Below are positions 22,601-30,499 of a DNA stretch of 64,000 bases, piece by piece. The notes beneath the pieces were generated by a model that searched no databases, was not told the DNA's origin, and was given only the letters and a program-made list of their open reading frames with translations. Each line of letters starts with the position of its first letter. Within the stretch, counting starts at the first letter, position 1. The DNA is from Aplysia californica (lineage: Eukaryota > Mollusca > Gastropoda > Aplysiida > Aplysiidae), in NCBI RefSeq assembly GCF_000002075.1, contig NW_004797740.1, positions 195,211-259,210 of the forward strand, written 5' to 3'. Both the position numbers and the translations under genes were made by a program.

Positions 22601-25600
22601 AGATTTTCTTTGTATGTGCCTGGAGGGAGGGGGTGGGGTGTGAAAGTCATGCGGACGGGGAGAGAACACGGGAATTAAATGGATGAGTGAAACTGAAAGA
22701 GAGGAACGACTCATGAGCCCTGGAGTGAATGGATCCTGTGTTTCTATTTTTGTATACTTTGAACTGTCATGGTACTGAATAAAGGCTGAAATAAAGCCCG
22801 AAAAACACACACACACACACTCCTCACTCTCCACTTACACACTTACTACCACACACAGACACACTCACACACACACATGCATACACACACACACACACAC
22901 ACAGGATCAAATTTTTGGGTCTATATCTATGTCAATTTTCAAGGACTAGTCTAGAGATTTTTAGATGAGTGTAAAAACGTGAAAAAGAAAGGTTTCACAA
23001 CCGAATGAAATCAAAATTAAAACAGCCCATAAACAACCACAAAAATTAACAAATAAGGGCGTGTGTCCACCTGTCCGAAGAAGATTGGCTGTTTTAACCA
23101 TAAATGTGCATAATTTTTTTTTAAAGTACAGGATATTACATGTAAATTATGGAATCACACACATTAAGGGGCCTGCCAGTGTCAGTCCATGTAATCGGTT
23201 TTAGTGGAACGTACGCTCTAACATAACACATTTAAATATATATATATATATATATACACATGTATATATATTTAGAATCTAATGAAGGTAAGAACATCAA
23301 ATTAAATGACGTTACACTATGCAACACCCCCCCCCCCCCCCCCTTTCCCTAACAAAAAAAATTGATAGAAAAACAAAACATCAGAACAATAACAAGAAAA
23401 AAAATTACACACTAACAAAATAAAACACCACGAAGAGTCAAAGAGGGAAAAATAAAAGTAACTGTAACGTATTCAACAAATCAACGTGGTGACAACAAAT
23501 GACTTTTATTCCCCTACCAAAAAATGCCAAAAAATCGAGTCACGATTGATTGGTCGCGGCCGCGACAAACGCAGAAGCTAGTTCTACGTGTCATTATCAA
23601 TAACCCTCCGTAGATCTAGATCTAGACAGCACACGAGTGAACACAACACATTAAGTTTAAGAGCAGCACCCTTCATAGGCAACACGTCATATCTGTAGCG
23701 AAAAACTGTTTGGAACTGTAGCATTTCTTTATATAAATATTTATTGCGGACATTTTTTTTGGACCGATTGAACCATATTGTATACGAACAATCTTTGGTA
23801 TGCCTATACTCTATATAATATCCGAAATTTGCGGGAAAGGGTGTGATTTCAGAATGTTCGGAGAAATAGTGCCCAGCTTTATTTTCCCGAACGTTCAGAG
23901 AAATAGTGCCCAGCTTTATTTTCCCGAACGTTCAGAGAAATAGTGCCCAGCTTTATTTTCCCGAACGTTCGGAGAAATAGTGCCGGCCATTATATTATGC
24001 TCTTTGTAAGCCTTGTTTGTTTTGGAGTGTGGTTTTTTAATTTTAAAAATGTTTTTCATTTTGGACTTTTGCTGGCCTTTTCACATGAGGCTCGTTGCAG
24101 GTTCTTTTTTGGGGTAGGGGTAGGGTTAGGTCTCTTTGTTGTGTTTGTTGGGATGGTCGCTCGTTACTCGGAAGTCGTTCCTTATGACACCCACAAAAGC
24201 TCTTTGGGGGGGGGTTGCGCAAAATTTTCAGACAATCTGGTTGAGGCTCGCATGCAGGTCTAATAACCTATAAGCCCCGCCCAGAACTCATGCACAAATC
24301 GTAAGTGAGATGAGTGGTCACTGTTTACCTAGTCTGTAACAAAGTAACAGTGGACGTCAGCATGAACTTGTGACAAAAGTGGCACTCATTCTCAAGTGGT
24401 GGCGACTCGTGTGTTTGTTTTACCATAGCACTCGGGCCTCCTTGTCTGAAACATTTCATTTTATTGTCACCCTTGCACAAAAGCAGCAACAAAAGAGAAA
24501 AACAACCGAAAACAACAACAAAAATAACAACAAAAACAATGCGACTACCTTCTGTTGGGACCTCAGAAAGGAATGGTTTGTTTTCTTCATCTTGATCAGT
24601 CCTGCCTAAGACAGCCACCTGTCTTATACGACCACTTTTCTCCTTGACAGTGGGTGGCCGTCTTACACAGGTTCGACTGTATTAAGAATTTAGTAGAGCA
24701 GATTTGCTGCTCACAGCTGTTTGAGTGATAATGCTGTTTCTCATTTTGAACCTGTCTAACCGTCCTGTCTTGCATGTGAAGTGAAGGCTAAGTTTCTGTG
24801 CGAATTCGACTGTTTTGTCATCAGAATGGGTTTAGAGATAGGAAAGGGACATGGTACTGGAGCCAGTGAAACGATGCCAGCTCAGTGTTCTCAAATTTGG
24901 TAAAACACTCGCTTTTTATCAGGTTGGCATTCAGTGCTGGCGTTTTCGATTTTGTCTCGAATCTTTTTTAAACATGGAAAGCTTTGATTTGGGGATACCA
25001 AATCTCTTACAATTACAAATTGCTTGACGACTTCTGGTAAAATCTGACACTTGGTTTCTATTATCAGACAATTAAGTTTCTCTCCTCAACCTCATGAAAA
25101 GTGCCTGATATCGATAAAAGGATAGAAGAATGGATAGTGCTTGCGCTTTGCTCAGTGTTGAAGCAAGATAAAGGAAGAGAGAGTTGCTGTTGAACCTTGC
25201 AACTAAAATAAAATTGCTTTGACATTGTAGGCTTGACAACACTGTTCAGAGCACACTATTCACCTCTCTTGTGTAATCTGTATTAACTATTATTGTCCGA
25301 CCCATACCTTCATGTACAAACAATCGCTCAGACACATGCATGGTCAAAACACAAACATAATTCACACACCGTATGGCCAAGTGTAATGCAGTACTGCCTG
25401 TCTTTTATCACACCCCACCAACCATCCTTGCATGACTATTTTCAAGGAAGTTTTAGTGCCTTACACACACCACAGGTGAAGTGCGGTGATGCATCTTGTT
25501 ACCTGTAACGTGTTTAGGGATAAACCTGGCTGGCTCATGCAGCCTGATACTCTCAATGACGATGGATGTGTTTTCTCTTGTGCATGCAGGGAAATTTGAA

Positions 25601-28211
25601 TTCAATATTGTACGAGCTATCCATGATTTCGAATTTTGAGTGTCCATCTTATCTGTGCCCGCTTGTATTTATTTTCCCCCTCTCATTTCTATTTTGCAGG
25701 CCTCCCGGGTCAAGTGTCATGGAGAGAGTTCTGAAAGCCAATCGCATGCGTGCTTGGAGAGAACCTGGCGATCCTTCGGCGGACAGCCCGCCCCGTGAAG
25801 GGCTCGCCGTACGAGGACATAGAGGTCGTGGCCGGGGCCGTGGTGTAGGACCGGTCAGAGGTAAAAAAGTCAGAGGTGGTGCGGCGGCTGTGGGTGAGGT
25901 GCGCAGCAAAGTCAGCACCCGGAGTCCCGAGCAGGGTTTGGCTCGCAGCAGCTCCGGGAACCGAAGCAGGAGCTTTAGCAGAGATATGTCACGGAGTGGG
26001 AGTAGGGAGGGCAACCGCAGCAGGAGTCGAGAACGCAGCGGAGATCAAGGTCGTCATAGCCGAGAAAACCACCGCAGCAGGAGTGGGGATGGCAGCAGTG
26101 GGGATCATCGCAGCCGGAGCAGAAGTTGCAGTCGGGACAGAGAGGATCGCGAGAGGGAGATGATGCGACACCGAGGGCCTATGCCGCCCATGGTCCCCGG
26201 TCCAGGGGGAGTCATGATCCCTCTCCCGCCCCACCCCATGATGTTCCCACCGCACTTCCCTATGGGGTTCCGACCCCCCTTCCCAGGGCGGGGTGGCCGG
26301 GGACCAAGGGGCATGCGGATGAGAGGGGGCCCAGGAGCCATGATGGGAGGCCGCCTGCCTCCACCCCCTCCCCCTCCGCCGGGCTTCCGTGGAGGCCTGC
26401 ACGTCTTCAACAAAAGCTACCTGCGCAAGTACAACAACTTCCTAGGGATGAACAATCAGATTCGTGACATGTCCGGCAGGTTTGCCCAGCCACTGCAGGT
26501 AGAGCTTCCACCTCAGCGGTACAAAGACGGTGACCGCCAAGACAGACGGAACAGAAGGCGGTATCCAGAGAAAGGCAGGAGGCGAAGGAGGAGGCGTGAC
26601 AGTCGAGACAGTAGTGATGACAAGAGTAGGAGCAGGAGTAGGGATCGTAGCAGGAGCAGATCTCGAAGCAGGACCAGGGACCGTAGCAGAAGTAGGAGCA
26701 GGGACAGTCGAAGCCGCAGTAGAGGTCGCGATAGATCCAGGGACAGGAGCAGACACAGATCGAGAGACAGAAGCAGAGACAGATCTAGAGATAGGAGCAG
26801 AGATGGATCGAGAGATAGATCTAGAGACCGTAGCAGAGGTGGATCGAGAGACAGAAGTAGAGATAGGTCAAGGGATAAGAGTAGAGACAGATCAAAGAGC
26901 AGGAGTCGGACAAGGGACAAGAGCAGGAGTAAAGAGAGATCCAAAGACAGGAGCAAAAGTGGGAGTCAATCTGGTAATAGAAGTCCAGAAAGGTCAGAGG
27001 AGAGGAGAAGAAGGGAGGATAGATCAAGGGACAGGGATAAAAGTGAGGATAAATTGGAGAGTGAAAGCAAAAGTAAAGATGCCTCTAAAAATAGAAGCCG
27101 AAGTCGTGATAATCCAGAAAACAGGAGTGCCAGTGACTCTAAAGGTAAGAGCAGAAGTCGAGATGGTTCTGAGGAGAGTAAGAGAGGTTGGAGCCGAAGT
27201 GACCACAGGTCAAGAGATGGGAGGAGAAGTAAGGACAGGTCGGAGGAGAGAAGGAGAGAAAGAAGCAGGAGTAAAGAGAAGAGATCACAAGAGAGAAGGA
27301 GAGAAAGAAGCAGAAGTAAAGAAGAGAGATCACAAGAGAGAAGGAGTGAAAGCAGCAGGAGTAAAGAGGAAAGAAGGAGAGAAAGAAGCAAGAGTAAAGA
27401 GGAAAGAAGCAGGAGTAAAGAGGAGAGGTCACAAGAGAGAAGAAGAGAAAGAAGCAGGAGTAAAGAGGAGGCCAGGAGAGAAAGGAGCAGGAGTAAGGAG
27501 CAGAGATTACCGGTACAGGAGAAGAAGAGGGGGAAAAGTTCAGGTGAAGAGGACCGTTCCCAAGTTGGTGGCAGAGGTAAGCAAGGGGCCGATGGAGGTG
27601 AGAGGAGCACCAGTCAGGGATCAGGTCCTAGTGAGAAGACAAGAAGAGACGGAAGTACAAGTCGAGGCAGAGGTCAGGGTCGAGATGACAGCTCCTCCCG
27701 CAGACAGCAGGAGAATGAGGGAGGGGAGAACGACGGGAGGAAGAACAAGAGTCAAGATGTTGTTGAAGGAACTCCCATAGGAGATAGAAAAAAAAAGAGC
27801 AATGCCAAAGGTGAAGGAAGACAAGATAGGAGGGAAGACGATGAAAGTGGCCCGCCAAAAGCAGACCAAAATTGTGGAGACGAAGACAGCAACCGAGGAG
27901 GAGGCAACAGTTCTTCAGACCGAAAGAAAAGGAAAAATGGGAATGGAGAAGGGAATGGGTCTAAAGATGTTGGAGGTGGTGGGAGAAGCAAAAGGGAGGA
28001 AGAGGAAAAACAAAGAGGTGCAAGTGGCAAGGGATCGGGTGAGAAAAAACAGAGTGAAAAGGCTGCTAAGGCTAAAAGCGGTTCAGCTCACAAAAGTAAA
28101 AGTGATGGGGATGGGGCTGAGAGAGGATTGGGCGGTGAGACAGTCGGTAGCTGGGATGACATGAGAAATGATGCCAACAGTGAAGATAGAAAAGAGAGTG
28201 GTGATGATTGA
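7445..28211 (+). CDS. AKAP17A: A-kinase anchor protein 17A homologue (spliced, 10 coding exons)
   Basis: Exons are 7445-7606, 7879-8049, 8687-8962, 9889-10065, 10723-10871, 13888-14128, 17010-17162, 18523-18605, 19694-20074 and 25700-28211. All introns are GT-AG and phases match throughout, giving 4305 bases, 1434 residues plus stop. Known role: the human protein binds PKA regulatory subunits, sits in nuclear speckles and influences splice-site choice. Seen here: an RRM-like fold at about residues 147-265 (IHLKDLPTRWF, then VFQSFGDIRCVDIP, then FECFIQYMDYISFVKAM); Arg/Glu/Lys-rich helices at about 270-475; an acidic run near 505-525; a Gly/Pro-rich stretch near 750-830; and an RS domain at about 890-1200. 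The start ATG has A at -3 and G at +4. The protein is roughly twice as long as the human one (about 695 residues from memory), nearly all from the tail exon. I cannot confirm the PKA-binding helices by eye. Family assignment rests on the N-terminal 300 residues. Confidence 0.85.
7879..8049 (+). CDS. AKAP17A: AKAP17A coding exon 2
   Basis: Encodes residues 55-111 (LKHMVRPEVF to FTDILK). A TTTCAG acceptor and a phase-0 GTATTT donor bound it, and it carries 57 whole codons. Confidence 0.85.
8687..8962 (+). CDS. AKAP17A: AKAP17A coding exon 3 (first half of RRM-like region)
   Basis: Encodes residues 112-203, with FPSRHDWDSYF followed by the first beta strand and helix of the RRM-like fold. The acceptor is CTGAAG before GTGAGA; the donor GTAAGT at 8963 is consensus. 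Ninety-two whole codons keep phase 0. Confidence 0.85.
9204..9283. repeat. Perfect 40-base tandem duplication
   Basis: The unit starting CCATGTTGTCAACTTGTCCA occurs twice head to tail without a visible difference, in AKAP17A intron 3. Confidence 0.85.
9889..10065 (+). CDS. AKAP17A: AKAP17A coding exon 4 (second half of RRM-like region)
   Basis: Encodes residues 204-262 (VCANLKKSS to TAIVK), including the aromatic RNP1-like strand FECFIQYMDY and the following helix. Consensus CCTCAG acceptor and GTAAGT donor, phase 0. Confidence 0.85.
10723..10871 (+). CDS. AKAP17A: AKAP17A coding exon 5
   Basis: Encodes residues 263-312, starting VDFDKTKHLSEKNIRRRR and passing into an Arg/Glu/Lys helix. TTGCAG acceptor, GTAAGC donor; two bases (AG) carry over into the next exon. 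Confidence 0.85.
10919..12440. mobile_element. CAGGG-ended element E, copy 1
   Basis: Ends CAGGGTCCCCACCA and its inverse TGGTGGGGACCCTG; a GACTAT repeat flanks both sides. The interior (for example CTCGATCGGGAA near 11140 and a stretch near 11700-12230) is shared in the same order with 15137-16535. It lies in AKAP17A intron 5. No coding potential; hAT-like by end sequence only. Confidence 0.6.
12486..13112 (+). mobile_element. 3' end of a CR1/L2-type LINE
   Basis: A degraded ORF2 C-terminus reads CVMCFKCVNKTAPFYLQELI and CLGPFMWNRLPMELRQTRTL, typical of the last part of CR1/L2/Rex-type reverse-transcriptase proteins, with earlier frames broken by stops. The 3' end has the GCGCTATATAAATG tail found at the end of such LINEs. 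5'-truncated, in AKAP17A intron 5. Confidence 0.7.
13542..13710 (+). repeat. Short interspersed repeat D, copy 1
   Basis: Shares GGTTGGCAGGTGCTC, CTTGTAACACC, GTTGCAAGTGCCGTAAAAC and an A-rich end with copies near 33692, 34368, 45717 and 49680. SINE-like in size, but no clear pol III B box is seen. Confidence 0.6.
13888..14128 (+). CDS. AKAP17A: AKAP17A coding exon 6 (charged helix)
   Basis: Encodes residues 312-392, an almost continuous charged helix of RKKEEEERERERRRQEK type ending ILSELFERIK. The acceptor is TTCTAAG. The single leading base completes the AGG codon split with exon 5. Confidence 0.85.
14235..14405 (-). repeat. tRNA-derived SINE-like fragment
   Basis: Read inverted it has GCTGAGCTAGAGTGCG (A-box-like) and TGGTGTGAATCCC (B-box-like) about 30 bases apart. 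A related head occurs at 19545-19620. Confidence 0.45.
15001..15118. repeat. 39-base minisatellite, about three units
   Basis: Units built on AATCTCCTTGAAAACTCCTT followed by GAATTTG; diverged single units recur at 14785-14870 and 16640-16720, flanking element E copy 2. Confidence 0.7.
15137..16535. mobile_element. CAGGG-ended element E, copy 2
   Basis: About 1.4 kb with inverted ends CAGGGTGACTGCCAA. Its interior is collinear and same-strand with copy 1, including GATCTACTTTCGCTTTC. It sits in AKAP17A intron 6, inside a CCTTGAA-rich repeat. Confidence 0.65.
17010..17162 (+). CDS. AKAP17A: AKAP17A coding exon 7 (charged helix)
   Basis: Encodes residues 393-443 (AIRVKKYLEQKEKELEEE and on), continuing the charged helix. 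TTTCAG acceptor, GTAGTT donor, 51 whole codons. Confidence 0.8.
17433..18282. mobile_element. Pogo/Tigger-like non-autonomous element A, copy 1
   Basis: 850 bases starting CAGTCGAACC and ending GGTTTGACTG, with sub-terminal ACGGCCACCTGT / GGTGGCCGTTTTACAC inverted matches and TA on each side. The end sequence and TA target fit the pogo/Tigger branch of Tc1/mariner. No transposase frame survives. In AKAP17A intron 7. Confidence 0.7.
18523..18605 (+). CDS. AKAP17A: AKAP17A coding exon 8
   Basis: Short exon encoding residues 444-471 (EQELRNKILKNFKAKEEQ). TTCTTAG acceptor, GTAATT donor; a split CGG codon joins it to exon 9. Confidence 0.8.
18606..19544. other. AKAP17A intron 8, no clear feature
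   Basis: I see only a short G-rich run near 18877-18896 and otherwise unremarkable AT-rich intron sequence. Confidence 0.3.
19545..19620 (-). repeat. SINE head fragment
   Basis: Inverted reading gives GTCAAGCTGAGCTATGGTAC and TTCTTGTTCAAATCC, matching the tRNA-like head at 14235-14405. Confidence 0.4.
19694..20074 (+). CDS. AKAP17A: AKAP17A coding exon 9 (acidic patch)
   Basis: Encodes residues 471-598: a basic stretch (KKAVAKAVKKRK), then an uninterrupted Asp/Glu run near residues 505-525, then Ser-rich low-complexity sequence. Consensus TTTTCAG acceptor and GTAAGT donor, with CG carried over. Confidence 0.8.
20640..20988. mobile_element. MITE family C, partial copy
   Basis: Matches the right part of the complete copy at 55921-56352 (CACTCTCAAGC, CAATCACCAATATCTCGATT, AATTGACGAGTGCCTGATTC). 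Its right edge coincides with the TA where element A copy 2 begins. Confidence 0.6.
22107..22136. repeat. Perfect 30-base palindrome
   Basis: ACTATTTCTCCGAAC followed directly by its exact reverse complement, with no spacer. Confidence 0.9.
22800..22905. repeat. CA-rich microsatellite
   Basis: Interrupted CA dinucleotide runs. Confidence 0.85.
23232..23275. repeat. TA microsatellite
   Basis: About 24 bases of TA repeat at 23232-23256, followed by a mixed TA/CA stretch. Confidence 0.7.
23856..23995. repeat. 37-base tandem repeat, about 3.8 units
   Basis: Unit GTTCGGAGAAATAGTGCCCA then GCTTTATTTTCCCGAAC. Unit junctions recreate the CCGAACGTTCGG palindrome also present at 22107-22136. Confidence 0.85.
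24105..24182. mobile_element. M1 MITE right-end fragment
   Basis: GGGTAGGGTTAGG interior and GGTCGCTCGTTACTCGGAAG right end, no left end. Confidence 0.55.
24683..25690. other. Distal part of AKAP17A intron 9
   Basis: No repeat or gene recognised. The open frame beginning at 25566 is a leftward extension of the last exon through the splice acceptor and is probably not translated. Confidence 0.35.
25700..28211 (+). CDS. AKAP17A: AKAP17A terminal exon (Gly/Pro stretch and giant RS domain)
   Basis: One 2512-base exon encodes residues 598-1434 and the stop TGA. It starts PPGSSVMERVLKANRMR, has a Met/Pro/Gly-rich section, then a possibly conserved island with FNKSYLRKYNNFLGMNNQIRD, then about 300 residues dominated by Arg-Ser, Arg-Asp and Ser-Lys dipeptides and imperfect 7-12 residue repeats (RSRDRSRDR, then RERSRSKEE), and ends in a Lys/Glu/Gly-rich tail. 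The sequence is strongly purine-biased on the sense strand, so long antisense ORFs in it are by-products. The open frame extends upstream of the TTTTGCAG acceptor, but that part is not needed. Confidence 0.8.
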
Positions 28212-28679
28212 GGTACATGTGAACATTTAGTCAAAATGACAGTCCTACTCCTACAGTTATGGTTGTGAAAGTGTCTAAGCCAGCCACTTGAACAACTGCT
28301 CTGTCATAGAACTGTTTTAAACCAAAAACAGTGTCGTTGTCACAGTGACAAGAAAAAAAACCCCACCTCCCCTCCCACTTTTAGAGGGAAAAACCCTTCA
28401 GCCACACTCCCATATGCGTCATCAGTTCATAGGACTGTTGCATGCAGTTTTATTTGTGAGCTGATATGGCAGTGGTGGCATTCAAAGCACTGGCAATACA
28501 GACCTTCAACACCGTCAGCATGTGCAGCCATCCTTCTCCCATTCGGTAAACGCTCATTCCTGGTGTAGATGTCAGCCCAGTACAGTTTACTCCTATTCCA
28601 TGAGCTTACCAGCGTGAGCTATTGATTGACTTTTGACTCCCATCCTACCTGCTCAGTAAACAGAAAAACTTGTACCTGA
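28212..28679 (+). other. AKAP17A: AKAP17A 3' untranslated region (unresolved end)
   Basis: Sequence after the stop codon with no gene or clear repeat. No AATAAA is evident in this stretch; the first obvious plus-strand AATAAA downstream of the MITE lies near 29896, so the transcript end is unknown. Confidence 0.3.
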
Positions 28680-28890
28680 ATTGTGATCGATTCTTTTGTT
28701 GAACTGGATGATGAAGATGATTGATTCTCCTGTTGCACTGGACGTTGATGATGATTGGTTATCTTGTACTGGATGATAACTGGTTCTCTTGTTGCACTTA
28801 ATGAAGATGACGGACTCTCCTGTTGTACTGGATGGTTGGTTCTCCTGTTGTGCAAGATCATAATGGTTCTCTTGTTGTACTGAATGGTTA
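28680..28890. repeat. Irregular minisatellite downstream of AKAP17A
   Basis: Five to seven imperfect units of roughly 25-45 bases built on GGTTCTCCTGTTGTACTGGA and ATGATGATTG. Probably in the 3'UTR or just beyond. Confidence 0.7.
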
Positions 28891-28892
28891 TT

Positions 28893-29599
28893 ATTAGAGT
28901 GCAGTAAAAAATTTGTGGCAAATGAATCAATGTCACCCTTACTTTGCACAGCAGTTATATGAATTTGTCTTAACTTATTAACTTAATCATATTTTTCCAT
29001 TATAATTGAGGCTAGATTTTAAAACTTTTCCTCCTAAATTTATATAAAATACCACAAATCTCCTTCACACGGAAAATGGAAGTTTTCTCAGCACTTCCTG
29101 CTTCTCACACATATTTTGCATATGCAGGCCTATGGCACAGCTCACCGATGACACTTTTTCATGGCAAAACTAGTTAAGAAAATAGTTTTATAGGGAACAC
29201 TTTTTGCACTAAAAGTTCTCAAAACATGTGTTCAATAAGCACTAGTGTCATGATTAGAAAAACATGACGGACTTGCTTTTAAATGCGATATTGTCCCAGC
29301 TGTAAATCTTGTATAATCTGTAGAAACCACCCTCTGGGGTTTTTTTTATTAGTATTTATTAAGCACTGGCAGTATTGCATACTGGTGTAAGTCATTTTTG
29401 GCAGCCTTTGATATACGTCTGTATGCAATACTGCCTGTGAAAGGAATTTTCTAGAATAGGGCTAACAGGTGTCTACAAAAATATTGATCTGTTAAGACAA
29501 ATTGACACGAGTCACTGTGCAAAAGTCGGAGAGTTTATGTTTAGGAGTTGAGGAGATATTTGACAATAAGTTGCAGCACAAATTTTTTACCGCTCTTTA
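28893..29599. mobile_element. MITE family F, copy 2
   Basis: Collinear with 3665-4327 (shared TTTGCACAGCAGTT, AATCATATTTTTCCA, AATTTTCTAGAATA). Inverted ends AGAGTGCAGTAAAAAATTTG and, inverted, AGAGCGGTAAAAAATTTGTG. A 76-base fold-back insertion sits inside at 29364-29439. Confidence 0.65.
29364..29439. mobile_element. 76-base miniature fold-back insertion
   Basis: CACTGGCAGTATTGCATAC at one end recurs inverted with one mismatch at the other. The stretch is absent from the homologous site in family F copy 1 (near 4170), which shows it is an insertion. Confidence 0.7.
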
Positions 29600-30499
29600 T
29601 GCTGGGCAATGATTAATTCTTCTCCCTACTGTCATATTGTCCCGGGAAGTCATCTTGTGCTGTCTGTTCCCCTTAGACCTCTTGAGTGCTGGGGTATAGC
29701 TCATCCAACACAAAAACATCGTAGTTTTTTTGTAAATAACTTTTTATTCCATTTATTTGGGGCCTTGAGATTTTCAAATTGTGGGCTCCTGATCTGTTTT
29801 TTCCAGCTATGTTTTTAAAGGGTTACAGGTGGTAGTGAAATGTTACGTCTTCTCGGCATGGGTGGGGGTTTTCTGCGCGTTAGTCTGATGTTGAAAATAA
29901 ACATATTTATCATAGTTCTGGAATATATTTCATAACAATTTTTCTTTGTGTTTGAAATCGAAACAAGACTACTGGTAAAGGGTTGATAAAAATGGGTGCT
30001 GGCAGTCAAACATTATCTGAAAAGAACATGTTTTTTAATTGGATGAGCCACAGCTGTGGCAGCTTAGTCATTAGTGGGCATTGTGAGCAGTGGTGGGACT
30101 TTGCTTTTACTATTATTTATCTGCCATTTCCACAGAATATTCAGCATTTCATGGTGCTTCATACTGGTCATTTCTCACAGTCAACAATTAATAATGTGTG
30201 TGTTAATTAGATGCATTAGTGTTTGTGTGTAAATGTCGGTGTATGCGTTTTATTATGTTTGTGAGGTGTACGCGAGTGTGTACATATGTTTTGTCATTCA
30301 ACATTCATACACTTTGTTCTCCTATTCTTTTTGTCCCGGCCTATGATGATTGTTCTATCTGAGCTGTTCTGTTGGAAAGAGTGGGTGGGGGCTCTTATTG
30401 TTGCGAGTAGGCTACTTTCTTACCTGTACATAGCAGGTGGTTGGAGGGCTCCACTGGTAGGTCCTACAGATCAATGGTAGGCCTACTGTGTAGTATGTG
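29600..30499. other. Intergenic sequence, no gene seen
   Basis: Contains a plus-strand AATAAA near 29896 that could serve the AKAP17A transcript, and a GT-rich stretch near 30195-30285. No coding exon supported. Confidence 0.3.

Larger units (their letters stand above)
22100..23994. mobile_element. Nested 1.9-kb element with palindromic ends
   Basis: GGCCATTATATTA lies directly outside both ends (22087-22099 and 23995-24007). Each end carries ACTATTTCTCCGAACGTTCG-type palindrome. A 13-base duplication is long for a cut-and-paste transposon. No coding region recognised; a paired AATAAA near 22775-22800 suggests transcribed ancestry. Confidence 0.5.
21369..24262. mobile_element. 2.9-kb element inserted into element A copy 2
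   Basis: Inverted ends TAGAACTGCATG and CATGCAGGTCTA (11 of 12 match). ATAACC is repeated directly outside both ends; drawn slightly differently the duplication is ATAACCTA (8 bases), which would fit hAT. Interior is itself composite, with palindromic subrepeats, CA tracts and an M1 fragment. No recognisable transposase. Confidence 0.6.
20989..24679. mobile_element. Pogo/Tigger-like element A, copy 2, split by an insertion
   Basis: Starts CAGACGAACCTGCTCTAACG and ends ACACAGGTTCGACTG with TA on both sides. Removing 21369-24262 leaves about 800 bases collinear with copy 1, including the ATAACCTATAAGCCCCGCCC site where the insertion happened. In AKAP17A intron 9. Confidence 0.7.

Noticed and set aside
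23856-23995. Short regular repeats that could suggest a CRISPR array
   Set aside because: The 37-base units are head to tail with no variable spacers, and the DNA is eukaryotic.
25566-25699. Start codon at 25566 for a free-standing 881-codon RS protein
   Set aside because: The TTTTGCAG acceptor at 25692-25699 and perfect phase with exon 9 make it the last exon of AKAP17A; the upstream part is intron.
26442-27780. Long ORFs in other frames of the RS exon (for example a 416-codon plus-strand frame and several antisense frames of 100-214 codons)
   Set aside because: They mirror the purine-rich repeat of the real frame, consist of Leu/Ser or Val/Gly/Glu low complexity, and lack splice or start support.
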